64,000 nucleotides of DNA from CAVRCA01 sp965218045. Its GTDB lineage: Bacteria; Pseudomonadota; Alphaproteobacteria; Acetobacterales; Acetobacteraceae. Below, in pieces: positions 47,772-57,304 of the stretch. The notes below the pieces were generated by a model that had not been told where the DNA came from, made no database searches, and saw only the letters and a program-made list of their open reading frames with translations. The translations under genes and the position numbers were made by a program. Location: contig CBDCJX010000008.1 of the NCBI GenBank assembly GCA_965218045.1, positions 310,001-374,000 of the forward strand, given 5' to 3'. Each line of letters starts with the position of its first letter. The first letter of the stretch is position 1.

Positions 47772-50101
47772 GCATCATAGCAGACGCGGCCGCAGCCGCG
47801 CAGGGCGCAGCGCAAGCGGTGATGAAGAAGGCGATCGAACTGGCGCCCGATAGCTGGCTGCCCGGTGGCAAGCCCGACCCGCTGATTCGCCACAAGCACG
47901 GGCTGATCGGCGCGCCCATCTCCCGCATCGATGGCCCGCTCAAGGTGCAGGGCAAGGCGAGCTTCGCGGCCGAGTTCCCGCTCGAGGGAATGGTTTATGC
48001 GGCGGTTGCGTTCAGCACCGTAGCCAAGGGCCGCATCACCGCGCTCGACACCGGCGCGGCGGAGGCGGCACCCGGCGTCGTCCTGGTAATGACCTACCAG
48101 AACGCGCCGCGGATGCAGCCGATGCCGCTGTTCCTGACCTCCGAGAAGGCTGCCGGCGGCGACGACCTGCCGATCATGCAGGACGAGCGCATCCACTGGA
48201 ACGGCCAGCCGATCGCGGTGGTGCTGGCCGAGACCCAGGAGCAGGCCGATCACGCCAAGTCGCTGATCCGCGCCAGCTACGAGACCGAGCCCGCCATCAC
48301 CGCCTTCGCCGAGGCCAAGGCGCAGGGCACGGAGCCCGGCCTGTTCATGGGCCAGCCGCTGCAGCAGGCGATCGGCGACGCGGAGGCAACGCTGGCCGCC
48401 TCCGCCGTCTCCGTGGACGCCCACTACAGCACGCCGCGCCACAGCCACAATGCCATCGAGCCGCACGCGGCGACGGTGGCCTGGCACGGGGACGAGCTGA
48501 TCGTGCGCGACGCCTCCCAGGCGGTCGTCCACACCGCTTGGTCGCTCGCCACCGTGTTCGGGCTGGACGAGAAGCAGGTCCACGTCACCTCGCCCTACGT
48601 CGGCGGCGGCTTCGGGTCCAAGACGCTGTGGCAGCACCAGGTGCTGGGCGCGGCGGCGGCCAAGCTCTCCGGCCGCCCCGTCCGCATCGCTCTCTCGCGT
48701 GAGGGCGTGTACCGGATGGTCGGCGGGCGCACCGTCACCGAGCAGCGTGTCGCGATCGGCGCGCAGGCGGACGGCCGCTTCACCGCCATTATCCACACCG
48801 GCACGATCGCGATGACCCGGCACAACGCGCTGCCCGAGCCGTTCATCCTGCCGACGCGCAGCGCCTATGCCGCGGGCAGCTTCAAGCTCGACGTCGAGGT
48901 GGCCTACATGGACATGCTGGCCAACACCTTCATGCGCGCGCCGGGCGAGTCGGTGGGCACGTTTGGCCTGGAATGCGCGGTGGACGAGCTGGCGGCCAAG
49001 CTCGGCATCGACCCGATCGAGCTGCGTATCCGCAACGAGCCGGAGAAGGACCCGACCGAGGGAACGCCCTTCTCCTCGCGACACATTGTCGAGGCCTGGC
49101 GCGCCGGGACCGAGCGCTTCGGCTGGGGCAAGCGCAACCCGGCCCCCGGTGCGGTGCGCGAGGGCGAGTGGCTGGTGGGCATCGGCTGTGCCACCGCGAC
49201 CTATCCCTACTACCGCATGCCCGGCGGCGCGGCGCGTATCACGCTCACAAAGGACGGACACGCCCGGGTGGAGGTCGCCGCCCACGAGATGGGCATGGGC
49301 ACTGCCACCGCGCAAAGTCAGGTCGCCGCCGAGCGGCTCGGGCTCACGCTGGACCAGGTGAGCTTCGGCTACGGCGACTCCTTTATGCCGGGGGTCGTGC
49401 TGGCCGGCGGCTCGCAGCAGACCGCCTCGATCGGCGCGGCCGTGGTCGCGGCCCAGCACGCGCTGGTGGCCGAGCTGCTCAAGCTCGCGGGCAACGACTC
49501 GCCCCTCGCCGGGCTCGGCGCGAACGAGGTGGGAGGCCTGGACGGTGGCCTCGCCAAGCTCGACGAGCCCGAGCGGCATGAGAGCTATGCCGCCATCCTC
49601 GAGCGCGCGGGGCGTGACGAGGTGGTGGTGGAGGCGGCCGCACCGGCACCGATGGAGGCGCAGCACTGGTCGATGCACTCCTACGGCGCCATGTTCTGCG
49701 AGGTTCGGGTCAGCGCCGTCACGGGCGAGGCGCGGGTCAGCCGCTTCCTGGGTTCATTCGACTGCGGCCGCATCCTTAACGCCAAAACCGCGGCGAGCCA
49801 GTTCCGCGGTGGCATCATTATGGGCCTCGGCCTCGCCTTGATGGAGGAGACGCAGTTCGACGAGCGCAAGGGCCGCATCATGAACCCGAGCCTCGCCGAG
49901 TACCACGTGCCGGTGCACATGGACGTGCCGGAGATCGACGTGATCTGGACCGATATTCCCGACCCGCACACTCCCATGGGCGCGCACGGCATTGGCGAGA
50001 TCGGCATCACCGGCACGGGTGCGGCGGTCGCGAATGCGATCTTCAACGCGACCGGCAAGCGCATCTGCGACCTGCCGCTCACGCTCGACAAGCTGATGTA
50101 G
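47768..50101 (+). CDS. paoC: Aldehyde/xanthine oxidoreductase molybdopterin subunit
   Basis: Catalytic large subunit, 777 residues, binding molybdopterin cytosine dinucleotide and hydroxylating the substrate, probably an aldehyde. Motifs seen: SPYVGGGFGSKTLWQHQ (Mo-cofactor contact), FMRAPGESVGTFGLE, GGSQQTASIGAA and the C-terminal GEIGITGTGAAVANA, whose Glu is the expected catalytic base. The N-terminus (to ~40) is an extension before the ALDOX domain. No paoD/XdhC maturation gene is nearby. Confidence 0.88.
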   Translation: MSIIADAAAAAQGAAQAVMKKAIELAPDSWLPGGKPDPLIRHKHGLIGAPISRIDGPLKVQGKASFAAEFPLEGMVYAAVAFSTVAKGRITALDTGAAEAAPGVVLVMTYQNAPRMQPMPLFLTSEKAAGGDDLPIMQDERIHWNGQPIAVVLAETQEQADHAKSLIRASYETEPAITAFAEAKAQGTEPGLFMGQPLQQAIGDAEATLAASAVSVDAHYSTPRHSHNAIEPHAATVAWHGDELIVRDASQAVVHTAWSLATVFGLDEKQVHVTSPYVGGGFGSKTLWQHQVLGAAAAKLSGRPVRIALSREGVYRMVGGRTVTEQRVAIGAQADGRFTAIIHTGTIAMTRHNALPEPFILPTRSAYAAGSFKLDVEVAYMDMLANTFMRAPGESVGTFGLECAVDELAAKLGIDPIELRIRNEPEKDPTEGTPFSSRHIVEAWRAGTERFGWGKRNPAPGAVREGEWLVGIGCATATYPYYRMPGGAARITLTKDGHARVEVAAHEMGMGTATAQSQVAAERLGLTLDQVSFGYGDSFMPGVVLAGGSQQTASIGAAVVAAQHALVAELLKLAGNDSPLAGLGANEVGGLDGGLAKLDEPERHESYAAILERAGRDEVVVEAAAPAPMEAQHWSMHSYGAMFCEVRVSAVTGEARVSRFLGSFDCGRILNAKTAASQFRGGIIMGLGLALMEETQFDERKGRIMNPSLAEYHVPVHMDVPEIDVIWTDIPDPHTPMGAHGIGEIGITGTGAAVANAIFNATGKRICDLPLTLDKLM

Positions 50102-50219
50102 CGATCGGCCCCGACGGCGGCAGGCCTCAGGGCTCGCTTCAGCCCTGCGGCCTGCCGCGGTCTACGACCGGCCTGAACCGCGTCACCATTGACCGAAAGC
50201 GCGCACGCCGAACCCGCAA

Positions 50220-50843
50220 TCAGCCGAGCCGTGCGACGAACTCGGCGAGGCCGGTTTGCCTCGGGGTGGCGAGGCGCGCCGCGCCGAGCACGGCCTGGAT
50301 CGCCTGCAGGGTGGCGTCAAAATCCGCGTTGACCAGAACGTGGTCGAACTCGGCCCAATGGCTGATCTCGGAGCGGGCGGCGGTCATGCGGCGGGAAATC
50401 TCCCCGGGCGCGTCATCGGCACGGCCGCGCAGCCGGGTTTCAAGGTCGGCCAGCGAGGGCGGCAGCAGGAACACGCCGATGACGTCGGCCGGCAGTGCCG
50501 CGCGGAGCTGCCGAAAACCCTGCCAGTCGATGTCGAACACCATATCGCGCCCAGCGGTGAGCGACGCCTCGACCGGGGCGCGCGGCGTGCCGTAGCTGCG
50601 GCCAAACACCGACGCCCACTCCAGCAGCCCACCGGACGCGGCGAGCAGGTCGAACTCGGCCTGGCTGCGGAAATGGTAGTGCTCGCCATCACGCTCGCCC
50701 GGGCGCGGCGCACGGGTAGTCACGCTCACCGACACGGCCAAGCTCGGGTCGAGCCGCAGCAACGCGCGAGCGAGCGAACTCTTGCCTCCCCCCGAGGGTG
50801 CGGCGATCACCAGACAGACGCCGCGCCGGGTAATCTCGCTCAC
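50220..50843 (-). CDS. gmk: Guanylate kinase
   Basis: Phosphorylates GMP to GDP; 207 residues. P-loop APSGGGKSSLAR, GMP-binding TTRAPRPGERDGEHYHF and the lid LRGRADDAPGEISRRM are clear. The start is a GTG whose bases overlap the yicC stop (GTGA), so it is translated with yicC. Longer in-frame starts would lie inside yicC. The yicC-gmk order is widely conserved. Confidence 0.93.
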   Translation of the reverse strand: MSEITRRGVCLVIAAPSGGGKSSLARALLRLDPSLAVSVSVTTRAPRPGERDGEHYHFRSQAEFDLLAASGGLLEWASVFGRSYGTPRAPVEASLTAGRDMVFDIDWQGFRQLRAALPADVIGVFLLPPSLADLETRLRGRADDAPGEISRRMTAARSEISHWAEFDHVLVNADFDATLQAIQAVLGAARLATPRQTGLAEFVARLG

Positions 50844-51739
50844 TCCAGGTTCGCCGCCTGCTCGCGCAACTGCTCGATGGTCGCCTTGAGGCGCAGCCCG
50901 GTGGTGGTCAGGGCCAGCGAGGCGGACTTGCTGCACAAGGTGTTGGCCTCGCGGTTGAACTCTTGGACCAGGAAGTCGAGCCGCCGCCCGATCGCACCGC
51001 CTTCGGTCAGCAGCGCCCGCGCCGCCGCGACGTGGCCGGCGAGCCGATCGAGCTCCTCGCGCACGTCGGAGCGCGCGGCGAGCAGCGCCACCTCCTGGGC
51101 GATCCGCTCCTCCGGCAGGTTCGGCGCCTCGCGCAACAAGGCTTGCAGATTCTCCATCAGGCGCGCGCGTTGCGCGGCGGGTTGCTCCATCGCCTGGCTG
51201 GCAGCTTGGTCACGCAGGTCCGCGATCTCGTCGACCAACGCCCGCAGCACCACGGCGAGGCGGGCACCCTCCGCCTGGCGCGCGGTCACCAGCCGATCGA
51301 GTGCGGCAATGAACCCCTCGCGCAGCGGCGCCAATGCCGCATCACGGTCGGGCTCGGCGACCGCGCCGGCCACGCCCTCCGCCCGCAACACGCCCGGCAG
51401 AGCGAGCAGCGCCTCGGCGCGCGGCGGCGGGCAGCCCGGGATGCGCGCCTGCAACGCGACCACCAGGGCCAGCGCCTGTTCGAGCGCGACCGCGTCCGGC
51501 ACCAGCCGCGCCGGCTCGTCACGTCGCACCGACAGGTTCGCGGTGACATTGCCGCGCTTGAGCAACGCCTGGGTGGATTGCCGCAAGACCGGTTCCAGCG
51601 CGTCGCAGCCGGCGGGCAACCTGAGGCGCAGGTCGAGGCCACGGCCATTGACGCTGCGCAGCTCCCAAACCCAGGCGATCCCCTCGGCGGCGCCCTCGGC
51701 GCGTGCGAAGCCGGTCATCGATGCAAGCGTGGCGCTCAT
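50840..51739 (-). CDS. yicC: YicC family protein
   Basis: YicC/YloC family protein, 299 residues; members are endoribonucleases or influence RNA turnover. N-terminal LASMTGFARAEG and ELRSVNGRGLDLRLRLP, and the C-terminal GAIGRRLDFLVQEFNREANT motif with TTGLRLKATIEQLREQ, are family signatures. It lies 45 bp after mltG and overlaps gmk. Confidence 0.93.
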   Translation of the reverse strand: MSATLASMTGFARAEGAAEGIAWVWELRSVNGRGLDLRLRLPAGCDALEPVLRQSTQALLKRGNVTANLSVRRDEPARLVPDAVALEQALALVVALQARIPGCPPPRAEALLALPGVLRAEGVAGAVAEPDRDAALAPLREGFIAALDRLVTARQAEGARLAVVLRALVDEIADLRDQAASQAMEQPAAQRARLMENLQALLREAPNLPEERIAQEVALLAARSDVREELDRLAGHVAAARALLTEGGAIGRRLDFLVQEFNREANTLCSKSASLALTTTGLRLKATIEQLREQAANLE

Positions 51740-51784
51740 CGGACGCTGTCTACCAGCCCACGCCGGCTTCGCGAAACTGCGAAC

Positions 51785-52789
51785 TCACCGGAGATCGACG
51801 GGCGGACCGCTCAGCGCCCGCCAGCGCGCGACGTTGCGGGCGTGCTCATCGAGGCTGCGCGAGAACACGTGCCCGCCGCTGCCATCGGCGACGAAATACA
51901 GATCGTCGCTCGGCGCGGGCTGCAGCACCGCTTGGATGCTGGCCAGGCCCGGGGCGCAGATCGGCCCGGGCGGCAGACCGCGAATGCGATACGTATTGTG
52001 GGGATCGTCCCGCTCCAGGTCGGCTCGCGAGATCGGCCGATCGAGCACGCCGGTGCCGCCACTCGCCGCGTAGACGACGGTCGGGTCGGATTGCAGCTTC
52101 ATGCCGAGACGCAGCCGGTTGAGGAACACCGCGGCGACGTGCGGACGCTCTCCGGGCCGCGCCGTCTCGCGCTCGACGATGCTCGCCAGGATCAGCGCCT
52201 GCTCCCGCGAGGCCAAGGTCGTACCGGGGGCGCGGCTCGCCCAGGCTTCCCGCAGGGTCCGGTCCATCGCCGCCCGGGCGCGATCCAGGATCGACTGGCG
52301 CGAGGTGCCATACTCATAGGCGTAGGTCTGCGGCAGCACGCTGCCCTCTTCGGGAAGAGCGGCGCTGCCGTCGAGCGCCTCGGCCTTGTCGAGCAAGGCG
52401 ATGATCTGCCGCGCGGTCAGTCCCTCGGGCAGGGTAAAATGGTGCTGCACCTGCTTGGCGGTGCGCAGAATGGTCAGCACCGTGCGCAAGGTTGCGTGCG
52501 CCGGAAACGCGAACTCGCCAGCGTGCAACGCTCCCTCGTGCCGGGTCAGCAAGGTCGCCACTCGGAACGGCAACGGCCGCGCTACAACCTGCGCGTCGGC
52601 CAGCACCTCGCCCACCTGCTCGGCCCCGCCGCGCGGCACCACCAGATTGGTCGCCTGGGGCAGCGGCCCCGGTGCTTCAAGCACACGCTGGGCGTAGAAC
52701 CAGGCACCCGCCGACGCGGCGACGACCAACAGGAACACGACGAACAGCCGGTCGAACAGACGCCGCCGGCGAGGTCGACCGGAAGCCAC
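51785..52789 (-). CDS. mltG: Endolytic murein transglycosylase MltG
   Basis: Inner-membrane lytic transglycosylase that trims growing glycan strands, 334 residues. One N-terminal helix (LFVVFLLVVAASAGAWFYA) precedes a LysM-like region and the YceG catalytic domain with ILASIVERETARPGERP (catalytic Glu in VERE), FLNRLRLGMKLQSDPT and a C-terminal NPASIQAV-like APGLASIQAVL. Sits between fabF and yicC as in many alphaproteobacteria. Confidence 0.93.
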   Translation of the reverse strand: MASGRPRRRRLFDRLFVVFLLVVAASAGAWFYAQRVLEAPGPLPQATNLVVPRGGAEQVGEVLADAQVVARPLPFRVATLLTRHEGALHAGEFAFPAHATLRTVLTILRTAKQVQHHFTLPEGLTARQIIALLDKAEALDGSAALPEEGSVLPQTYAYEYGTSRQSILDRARAAMDRTLREAWASRAPGTTLASREQALILASIVERETARPGERPHVAAVFLNRLRLGMKLQSDPTVVYAASGGTGVLDRPISRADLERDDPHNTYRIRGLPPGPICAPGLASIQAVLQPAPSDDLYFVADGSGGHVFSRSLDEHARNVARWRALSGPPVDLR

Positions 52790-52804
52790 GTTCCTAGGAC
52801 GCCT

Positions 52805-54064
52805 TCAGGCGGCGCGGAAGATGATGCTGGCGTTGGTCCCGCCGAAGCCGAAGCTGTTGGACAGCGCCACGTTCACCCGCCGCTCCTGGGCCGTGTTCGC
52901 CACGCGGTCGATCACGCTCTCCCGGCTCGGCTGGTCCAGGTTGAGCGTGGGCGGCACCACCCCGTCGCGGATCGCCAGAACGGCGAACATTGCCTCCACC
53001 GCACCGGCCGCGCCGAGCAGGTGACCGATCGCCGACTTGGTGGAGGACATTGCCAGGCCCTTCGCGGCGTCACCGAACAACTGCTCCACCGCCTCAAGCT
53101 CCAGGTCGTCACCAAGCGGGGTCGAGGTGCCATGCGCGTTGACATACTGGATGTCGGCGGGATCGAGGCCGCTGCTGCGCACCGCAGCGCGCATCGCCCG
53201 CAACGCACCCTCGTGCCCCTCGGCCGGCGCGGTGATGTGATAGGCGTCGCCCGACATGCCGTAGCCGATGACTTCGGCGTACACCTTGGCGCCGCGTTTG
53301 CGGGCGTGCTCATACTCTTCGAGCACGAGGATCGCCGCGCCCTCGCCCATCACGAACCCGTCGCGATCCTTGTCCCACGGCCGCGAGGCGCGAGTCGGCT
53401 GGTCGTTGAACGCGGTGGACAACGCCCGCGAGGCGCTGAAGCCGGCAACGCCAAGCTCGCACACCGTGGCTTCGGCACCGCCGGCGAGCATCACCTCGGC
53501 GTCCCCAAGCCCGACCAGCCGGGCGGCGTCGCCGATCGCGTGAACCCCGGTCGCGCACGCCGTCACCACCGAGTGGTTCGGCCCCTTGTAGCCGAACTTG
53601 ATCGAGATCTGCCCCGACGCGAGATTGATCAGCGCCGAGGGGATGAAGAACGGGGAGAGTCGCTTGCCCTTGCCGGAAAACACCTGCACGGAGGCTTCGT
53701 AGATCGATTCAAGGCCGCCGATCCCGGAGCCGACCATCACGCCGGTGGCGCAACGCTCCTCCTCCGTCGCAGGCTTCCAGCCGGAATCCTCGACCGCCTC
53801 GGCGGCGGCGACCATCGCGAGATGGATGAAGCGATCCATCTTCTTGAAGTCCTTCACCGGGATCCACTCGGCCAGATCGAGCCCGCCCTCGACCTTGGTG
53901 CCCTGCGGCACCTGGCCCGCCACCTTGCAGGCGAGGTTGGTGGTATCGAACGATTGGATGGCGCGAATGCCGGACTCGCCGTTGATGAGCCGGCGCCAGA
54001 CGTTCTCCACCCCGAGTCCCAGCGGGCTGACGACGCCCATTCCGGTTATGACAACCCGACGCAT
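52805..54064 (-). CDS. fabF: Beta-ketoacyl-ACP synthase II
   Basis: Chain-elongating condensing enzyme of fatty-acid synthesis, 419 residues. Nucleophile Cys is in VTACATGVHAIGDAARL, the two catalytic His in NAHGTSTPLGDD and KSAIGHLLGAAG, and the FGGTNASIIF C-terminal loop is present. The start is the ATG of MRRVVITGMG, the usual FabF N-terminus. acpP is 25 bp upstream. Confidence 0.96.
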   Translation of the reverse strand: MRRVVITGMGVVSPLGLGVENVWRRLINGESGIRAIQSFDTTNLACKVAGQVPQGTKVEGGLDLAEWIPVKDFKKMDRFIHLAMVAAAEAVEDSGWKPATEEERCATGVMVGSGIGGLESIYEASVQVFSGKGKRLSPFFIPSALINLASGQISIKFGYKGPNHSVVTACATGVHAIGDAARLVGLGDAEVMLAGGAEATVCELGVAGFSASRALSTAFNDQPTRASRPWDKDRDGFVMGEGAAILVLEEYEHARKRGAKVYAEVIGYGMSGDAYHITAPAEGHEGALRAMRAAVRSSGLDPADIQYVNAHGTSTPLGDDLELEAVEQLFGDAAKGLAMSSTKSAIGHLLGAAGAVEAMFAVLAIRDGVVPPTLNLDQPSRESVIDRVANTAQERRVNVALSNSFGFGGTNASIIFRAA

Positions 54065-54089
54065 CGTATATTCCTGCCGCGCGAGTCGC

Positions 54090-54329
54090 TCAGGCGGTCT
54101 TCTGCTTCTCGATGTAGTCGATCGCATCCTTCACGGTGCTGATCTTCTCGGCCGCGTCCTCCGGGATCTCCACGCCAAACGCCTCCTCGAACGCCATCAC
54201 CAGCTCGACCGTGTCGAGACTGTCCGCGCCAAGGTCATCAATGAACGACGCCTCGGAGGTCACCTTCGATTCCTCGACCCCGAGGTGTTCCACCACGATC
54301 TTCTTAACCTTGTCGGCGATCTCGCTCAT
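54090..54329 (-). CDS. acpP: Acyl carrier protein
   Basis: A 79-residue acidic four-helix protein carrying the growing acyl chain. The phosphopantetheine Ser37 lies in LGADSLDTVELVM. An intact small fab operon: fabD, fabG, acpP, fabF. The 225-bp gap to fabG holds nothing I can name; it probably contains a separate acpP promoter, since acpP is usually strongly expressed. Confidence 0.97.
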   Translation of the reverse strand: MSEIADKVKKIVVEHLGVEESKVTSEASFIDDLGADSLDTVELVMAFEEAFGVEIPEDAAEKISTVKDAIDYIEKQKTA

Positions 54330-54554
54330 CGGCTCTGCAACTCCTGAAACTTGGAAGGGGCCCGCCGTCCCGCTTGGCGGCTATCGAGACTGTCACGGCC
54401 AGAACGTGTCCCACACGAGGAGGGGTGGTGTGGCCACTGCGACCAGCCCGGACGATGCTGCGGGGCGCTTAGCATGGTTCTCGTGTCGGGCCAACACAGG
54501 GGGTGTCGTTCTCGTACAACGGTCGCGCGGCGGGTTCGTCGCTCGCGGATCGGC

Positions 54555-55292
54555 TCATATCATCGCCATCCCGCCGTTCACATGCAGCGTCGCCCCGGTG
54601 ACCCAGCCGGCCTCGTCGGAAGCGAGATAGGCGACCGCGGCGGCGACATCCGCCGGCCGGCCGAGCCGCCCGAGCGGGATCGCCTGGCCGAGCTTGGCGC
54701 GCTGTGCCTCACCCAACGCATCGGTCATCGGCGTCTGGATGAAACCGGGGGCGACGATGTTCACCGTCACCCCGCGCGACGCCACTTCCTGGGCGAGGGC
54801 CTTGCTCATGCCGACCAGCCCGGCCTTGGCGGCGGCGTAGTTCGCCTGCCCGGCATTGCCGGTGGCGCCGACGATGCTGGCGATGCCAATGATCCGCCCG
54901 GTGCGCCGGCGCAGCATGCCACGCAGCACCGCTCGGGCGAGGCGGAACGGCGCGCCGAGATTGACGTCCAGCACTCGCTGCCAGTCCGCGTCGGCCATGC
55001 GCAACGCCAGCATGTCCCGGGTAAGCCCGGCATTGTTCACCAGGATCGCCAGCGGCCCGGCTTGCTGCTCCGCCGCCTCGACCAGCGCCTCGGCCGCTTC
55101 CGGATCGGCGAGATCGGCGGGGCAGACATGGGCGCGGACGCCGAGCTCACCGGCCAGCGCAGCAAGCGCGTCCCGCCGCGTGCCCGAGAGCACCACCGTG
55201 GCGCCCTGGGCGTGCAGCACCCGTGCAATGGCGCCACCGATGCCGCCCGACGCGCCGGTGACCAGCGCGGTCTTGCCGTCAAGATCGAACAT
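54555..55292 (-). CDS. fabG: 3-oxoacyl-ACP reductase
   Basis: NADPH-dependent ketoreductase of fatty-acid synthesis, 245 residues, short-chain dehydrogenase fold. TGASGGIGGAIA is the nucleotide loop, NNAGLTRD the fold motif and YAAAKAGLVGMSKALAQE the catalytic Tyr/Lys. The start is the ATG of MFDLDGKTALVTG; longer frames upstream belong to fabD's shadow. It is 5 bp downstream of fabD. Confidence 0.96.
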   Translation of the reverse strand: MFDLDGKTALVTGASGGIGGAIARVLHAQGATVVLSGTRRDALAALAGELGVRAHVCPADLADPEAAEALVEAAEQQAGPLAILVNNAGLTRDMLALRMADADWQRVLDVNLGAPFRLARAVLRGMLRRRTGRIIGIASIVGATGNAGQANYAAAKAGLVGMSKALAQEVASRGVTVNIVAPGFIQTPMTDALGEAQRAKLGQAIPLGRLGRPADVAAAVAYLASDEAGWVTGATLHVNGGMAMI

Positions 55293-55297
55293 GGTCG

Positions 55298-56266
55298 TCA
55301 AAGCACCTTCAGCACCGCTTCGACCTCGGCCGGGGTCGCGGCAGATATGGTGGCGGCATCGGGCGCGATGCGCTTGACCAGCCCGGCCAGCACCTTGCCC
55401 GCGCCGAGCTCGACGAAACTGTCGACGCCGATCGCGGTCATCGCCAACACGCTTTCCCGCCAACGCACCGTGGCGGTCACCTGCTGGACCAGGAGATCGG
55501 GGATCATGGCCGGATCGGTCGCCTTGGCGGCGGAAACGTTGGCGATCACCGGCACCGCCGGAGCCTGCGGCGGCGTGCGCTCGAACGCCTCCCGCATCGC
55601 CTCGGCCGCCGGCGCCATCAGCGCGCAATGGAACGGGGCGGAGACCGGCAGCAGCATGGCGCGCCGAATACCCTTTGCCTTGGCGATCTCCACCGCTCGC
55701 TCGATCGCGCCGCGATGGCCGGAGATGACCACCTGACCGCCGCCATTGTCGTTGGCCGGCTCGATCACCTCGCGCTCGTCGGTTTCGCTCTCGGGCACCG
55801 GTGCGGCCTCGGCGCAGATCGCCTCCGCCTGCTCCATTGCCGCGCCCAGCAGCGCCGCCATCGCGCCCTCGCCGGCCGGCACCGCGCGCTGCATCGCCTG
55901 GCCGCGCAGCCGCAGCAGCCGCGCCGCGTCCGAGAGGCTGAAGCTGCCGGCGGCGGCCAGCGCGCTGTATTCGCCGAGCGAATGACCGGCGACCAGCACG
56001 GCCTTGTCGCGCAGGACGAAGCCACCCTCCCGCTCCAGCACCCGCAGCACCGCGAGCGAGATCGCCATCAGCGCCGGCTGGGTGTTCTCGGTAAGGGTCA
56101 GTTCCTCGGCTGGTCCCTCGAACATCAGCTTGGACAGTTTTCGCCGCAGGGTCTCGTCGACCTCCTGGAACACCTCGCGGGCAGCCGCGAAGGCGGCGGC
56201 GAGGTCGCGCCCCATGCCGACGGACTGGCTCCCCTGTCCGGGGAAGATGAACGCATGAACCGACAT
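55298..56266 (-). CDS. fabD: Malonyl-CoA:ACP transacylase
   Basis: Transfers malonyl from CoA to ACP, 322 residues. FPGQGSQSVGMGRDL opens the protein, the nucleophile Ser is in GHSLGEYSALAA, and the second His in VSAPFHCALMAPA. Slightly longer than E. coli FabD because of an insert (about residues 155-180, PVPESETDEREVIEPANDNG). First gene of the fab cluster on the minus strand; divergent from the aldo/keto reductase. Confidence 0.95.
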   Translation of the reverse strand: MSVHAFIFPGQGSQSVGMGRDLAAAFAAAREVFQEVDETLRRKLSKLMFEGPAEELTLTENTQPALMAISLAVLRVLEREGGFVLRDKAVLVAGHSLGEYSALAAAGSFSLSDAARLLRLRGQAMQRAVPAGEGAMAALLGAAMEQAEAICAEAAPVPESETDEREVIEPANDNGGGQVVISGHRGAIERAVEIAKAKGIRRAMLLPVSAPFHCALMAPAAEAMREAFERTPPQAPAVPVIANVSAAKATDPAMIPDLLVQQVTATVRWRESVLAMTAIGVDSFVELGAGKVLAGLVKRIAPDAATISAATPAEVEAVLKVL

Positions 56267-56404
56267 GCAGCGGATCCCCGAGGCCGGCGATTGCGGTGGC
56301 GCGGCGTTGGGGCGCCGGCGTAGCCGGGGGTCAAATGCGTGTCAATGCGCGTCCACACCCTAAGCTTCAGGGTTCAGCTTGCAGCACAGCGGAGGAGAAA
56401 GCAC

Positions 56405-57241
56405 ATGCGAACGGTCCGATTGCCGGACGGGCGGGAGGTCGCCGCCATCGGCCAGGGCACCTGGCACATGGGCGAGAAGCGCGGCAGCGCCCGCGACGAG
56501 GAGGCGGCGCTGCGGCTCGGCGTCGATCTCGGCATGAGCCTGATCGACACCGCCGAGATGTATGGCGAGGGCGGTGCGGAGGAAGTGGTCGGCCGCGCCA
56601 TCGCTGGCCAGCGCGACCGGGTATTCATCGTCAGCAAGGTGTATCCGCACAACGCCTCGCGCACTGGCGTCCCCGCCGCTTGCGCCCGCAGCCTCAAGCG
56701 GCTGGGGATCGAGCAAATCGACCTCTATCTGCTGCACTGGCCGGGCTCGGTGCCGCTGGCCGAGACGGTGAACGCGTTTGAGGAGCTACGCGAGGCGGGC
56801 AGGATCGGCGCCTGGGGCGTCTCCAATTTCGACGTGAGCGACATGGAGGAACTGACCGCGCTGGCCGCCGGTTCGGCCTGCGCCACCAACCAGGTGCTGT
56901 ACAACCCGGCCACGCGCGGGATCGAATTCGCCCTGCTGCCGTGGTGCGCCGAGCGTCGCATGCCGGTGATGGCCTACTCGCCAGTCGGCCAGGGTGGGGC
57001 GCTGTTACGCTCGGCGGCGCTCGCCGAGGTGGCGCGGCGGCACGACGCCACTCCGGCTCAGGTCGCCATCGCTTGGGGCTTGCGCCACTCGACGGTGATC
57101 TCGATCCCCAAGGCGGTGAGCGGGGCGCATGTGCGACAGAACGCCGCCGCTGCCGACCTCGTGCTGACCGAGGCGGATTGTGCTGCGATCGACCGCGCGT
57201 TTCCACCGCCGGATGGCAAGCAGCGGCTCGGCATGGTGTAG
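56405..57241 (+). CDS. Aldo/keto reductase
   Basis: NADPH-dependent carbonyl reductase of the AKR family, 278 residues. The catalytic tetrad is visible: Asp in LIDTAEMYGEG with Tyr, Lys in VSKVYPHNAS, and His in YLLHWPG; the cofactor end IPKAVSGAHVRQNAAA is also typical. A strong GGAGGAGAAA ribosome site precedes the ATG, which is why I reject the longer reading. Single gene; the substrate is unknown. It lies 63 bp ahead of the hyf-like operon and may be read through into it. Confidence 0.92.
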   Translation: MRTVRLPDGREVAAIGQGTWHMGEKRGSARDEEAALRLGVDLGMSLIDTAEMYGEGGAEEVVGRAIAGQRDRVFIVSKVYPHNASRTGVPAACARSLKRLGIEQIDLYLLHWPGSVPLAETVNAFEELREAGRIGAWGVSNFDVSDMEELTALAAGSACATNQVLYNPATRGIEFALLPWCAERRMPVMAYSPVGQGGALLRSAALAEVARRHDATPAQVAIAWGLRHSTVISIPKAVSGAHVRQNAAAADLVLTEADCAAIDRAFPPPDGKQRLGMV

Positions 57242-57304
57242 CCGACTCCGCACCGACGCGTATCGTCCACTTGTGACCCCGCCCTGCCCCGCCGCGTCTG
57301 CACC

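Noticed and set aside
50963..54142. A ~1059-codon open frame on the plus strand opposite yicC, mltG and fabF
   Set aside because: It is the antisense shadow of three well-supported genes; the protein is Arg/Gly/His-rich, has no domain, and long open antisense frames are expected at this GC content.
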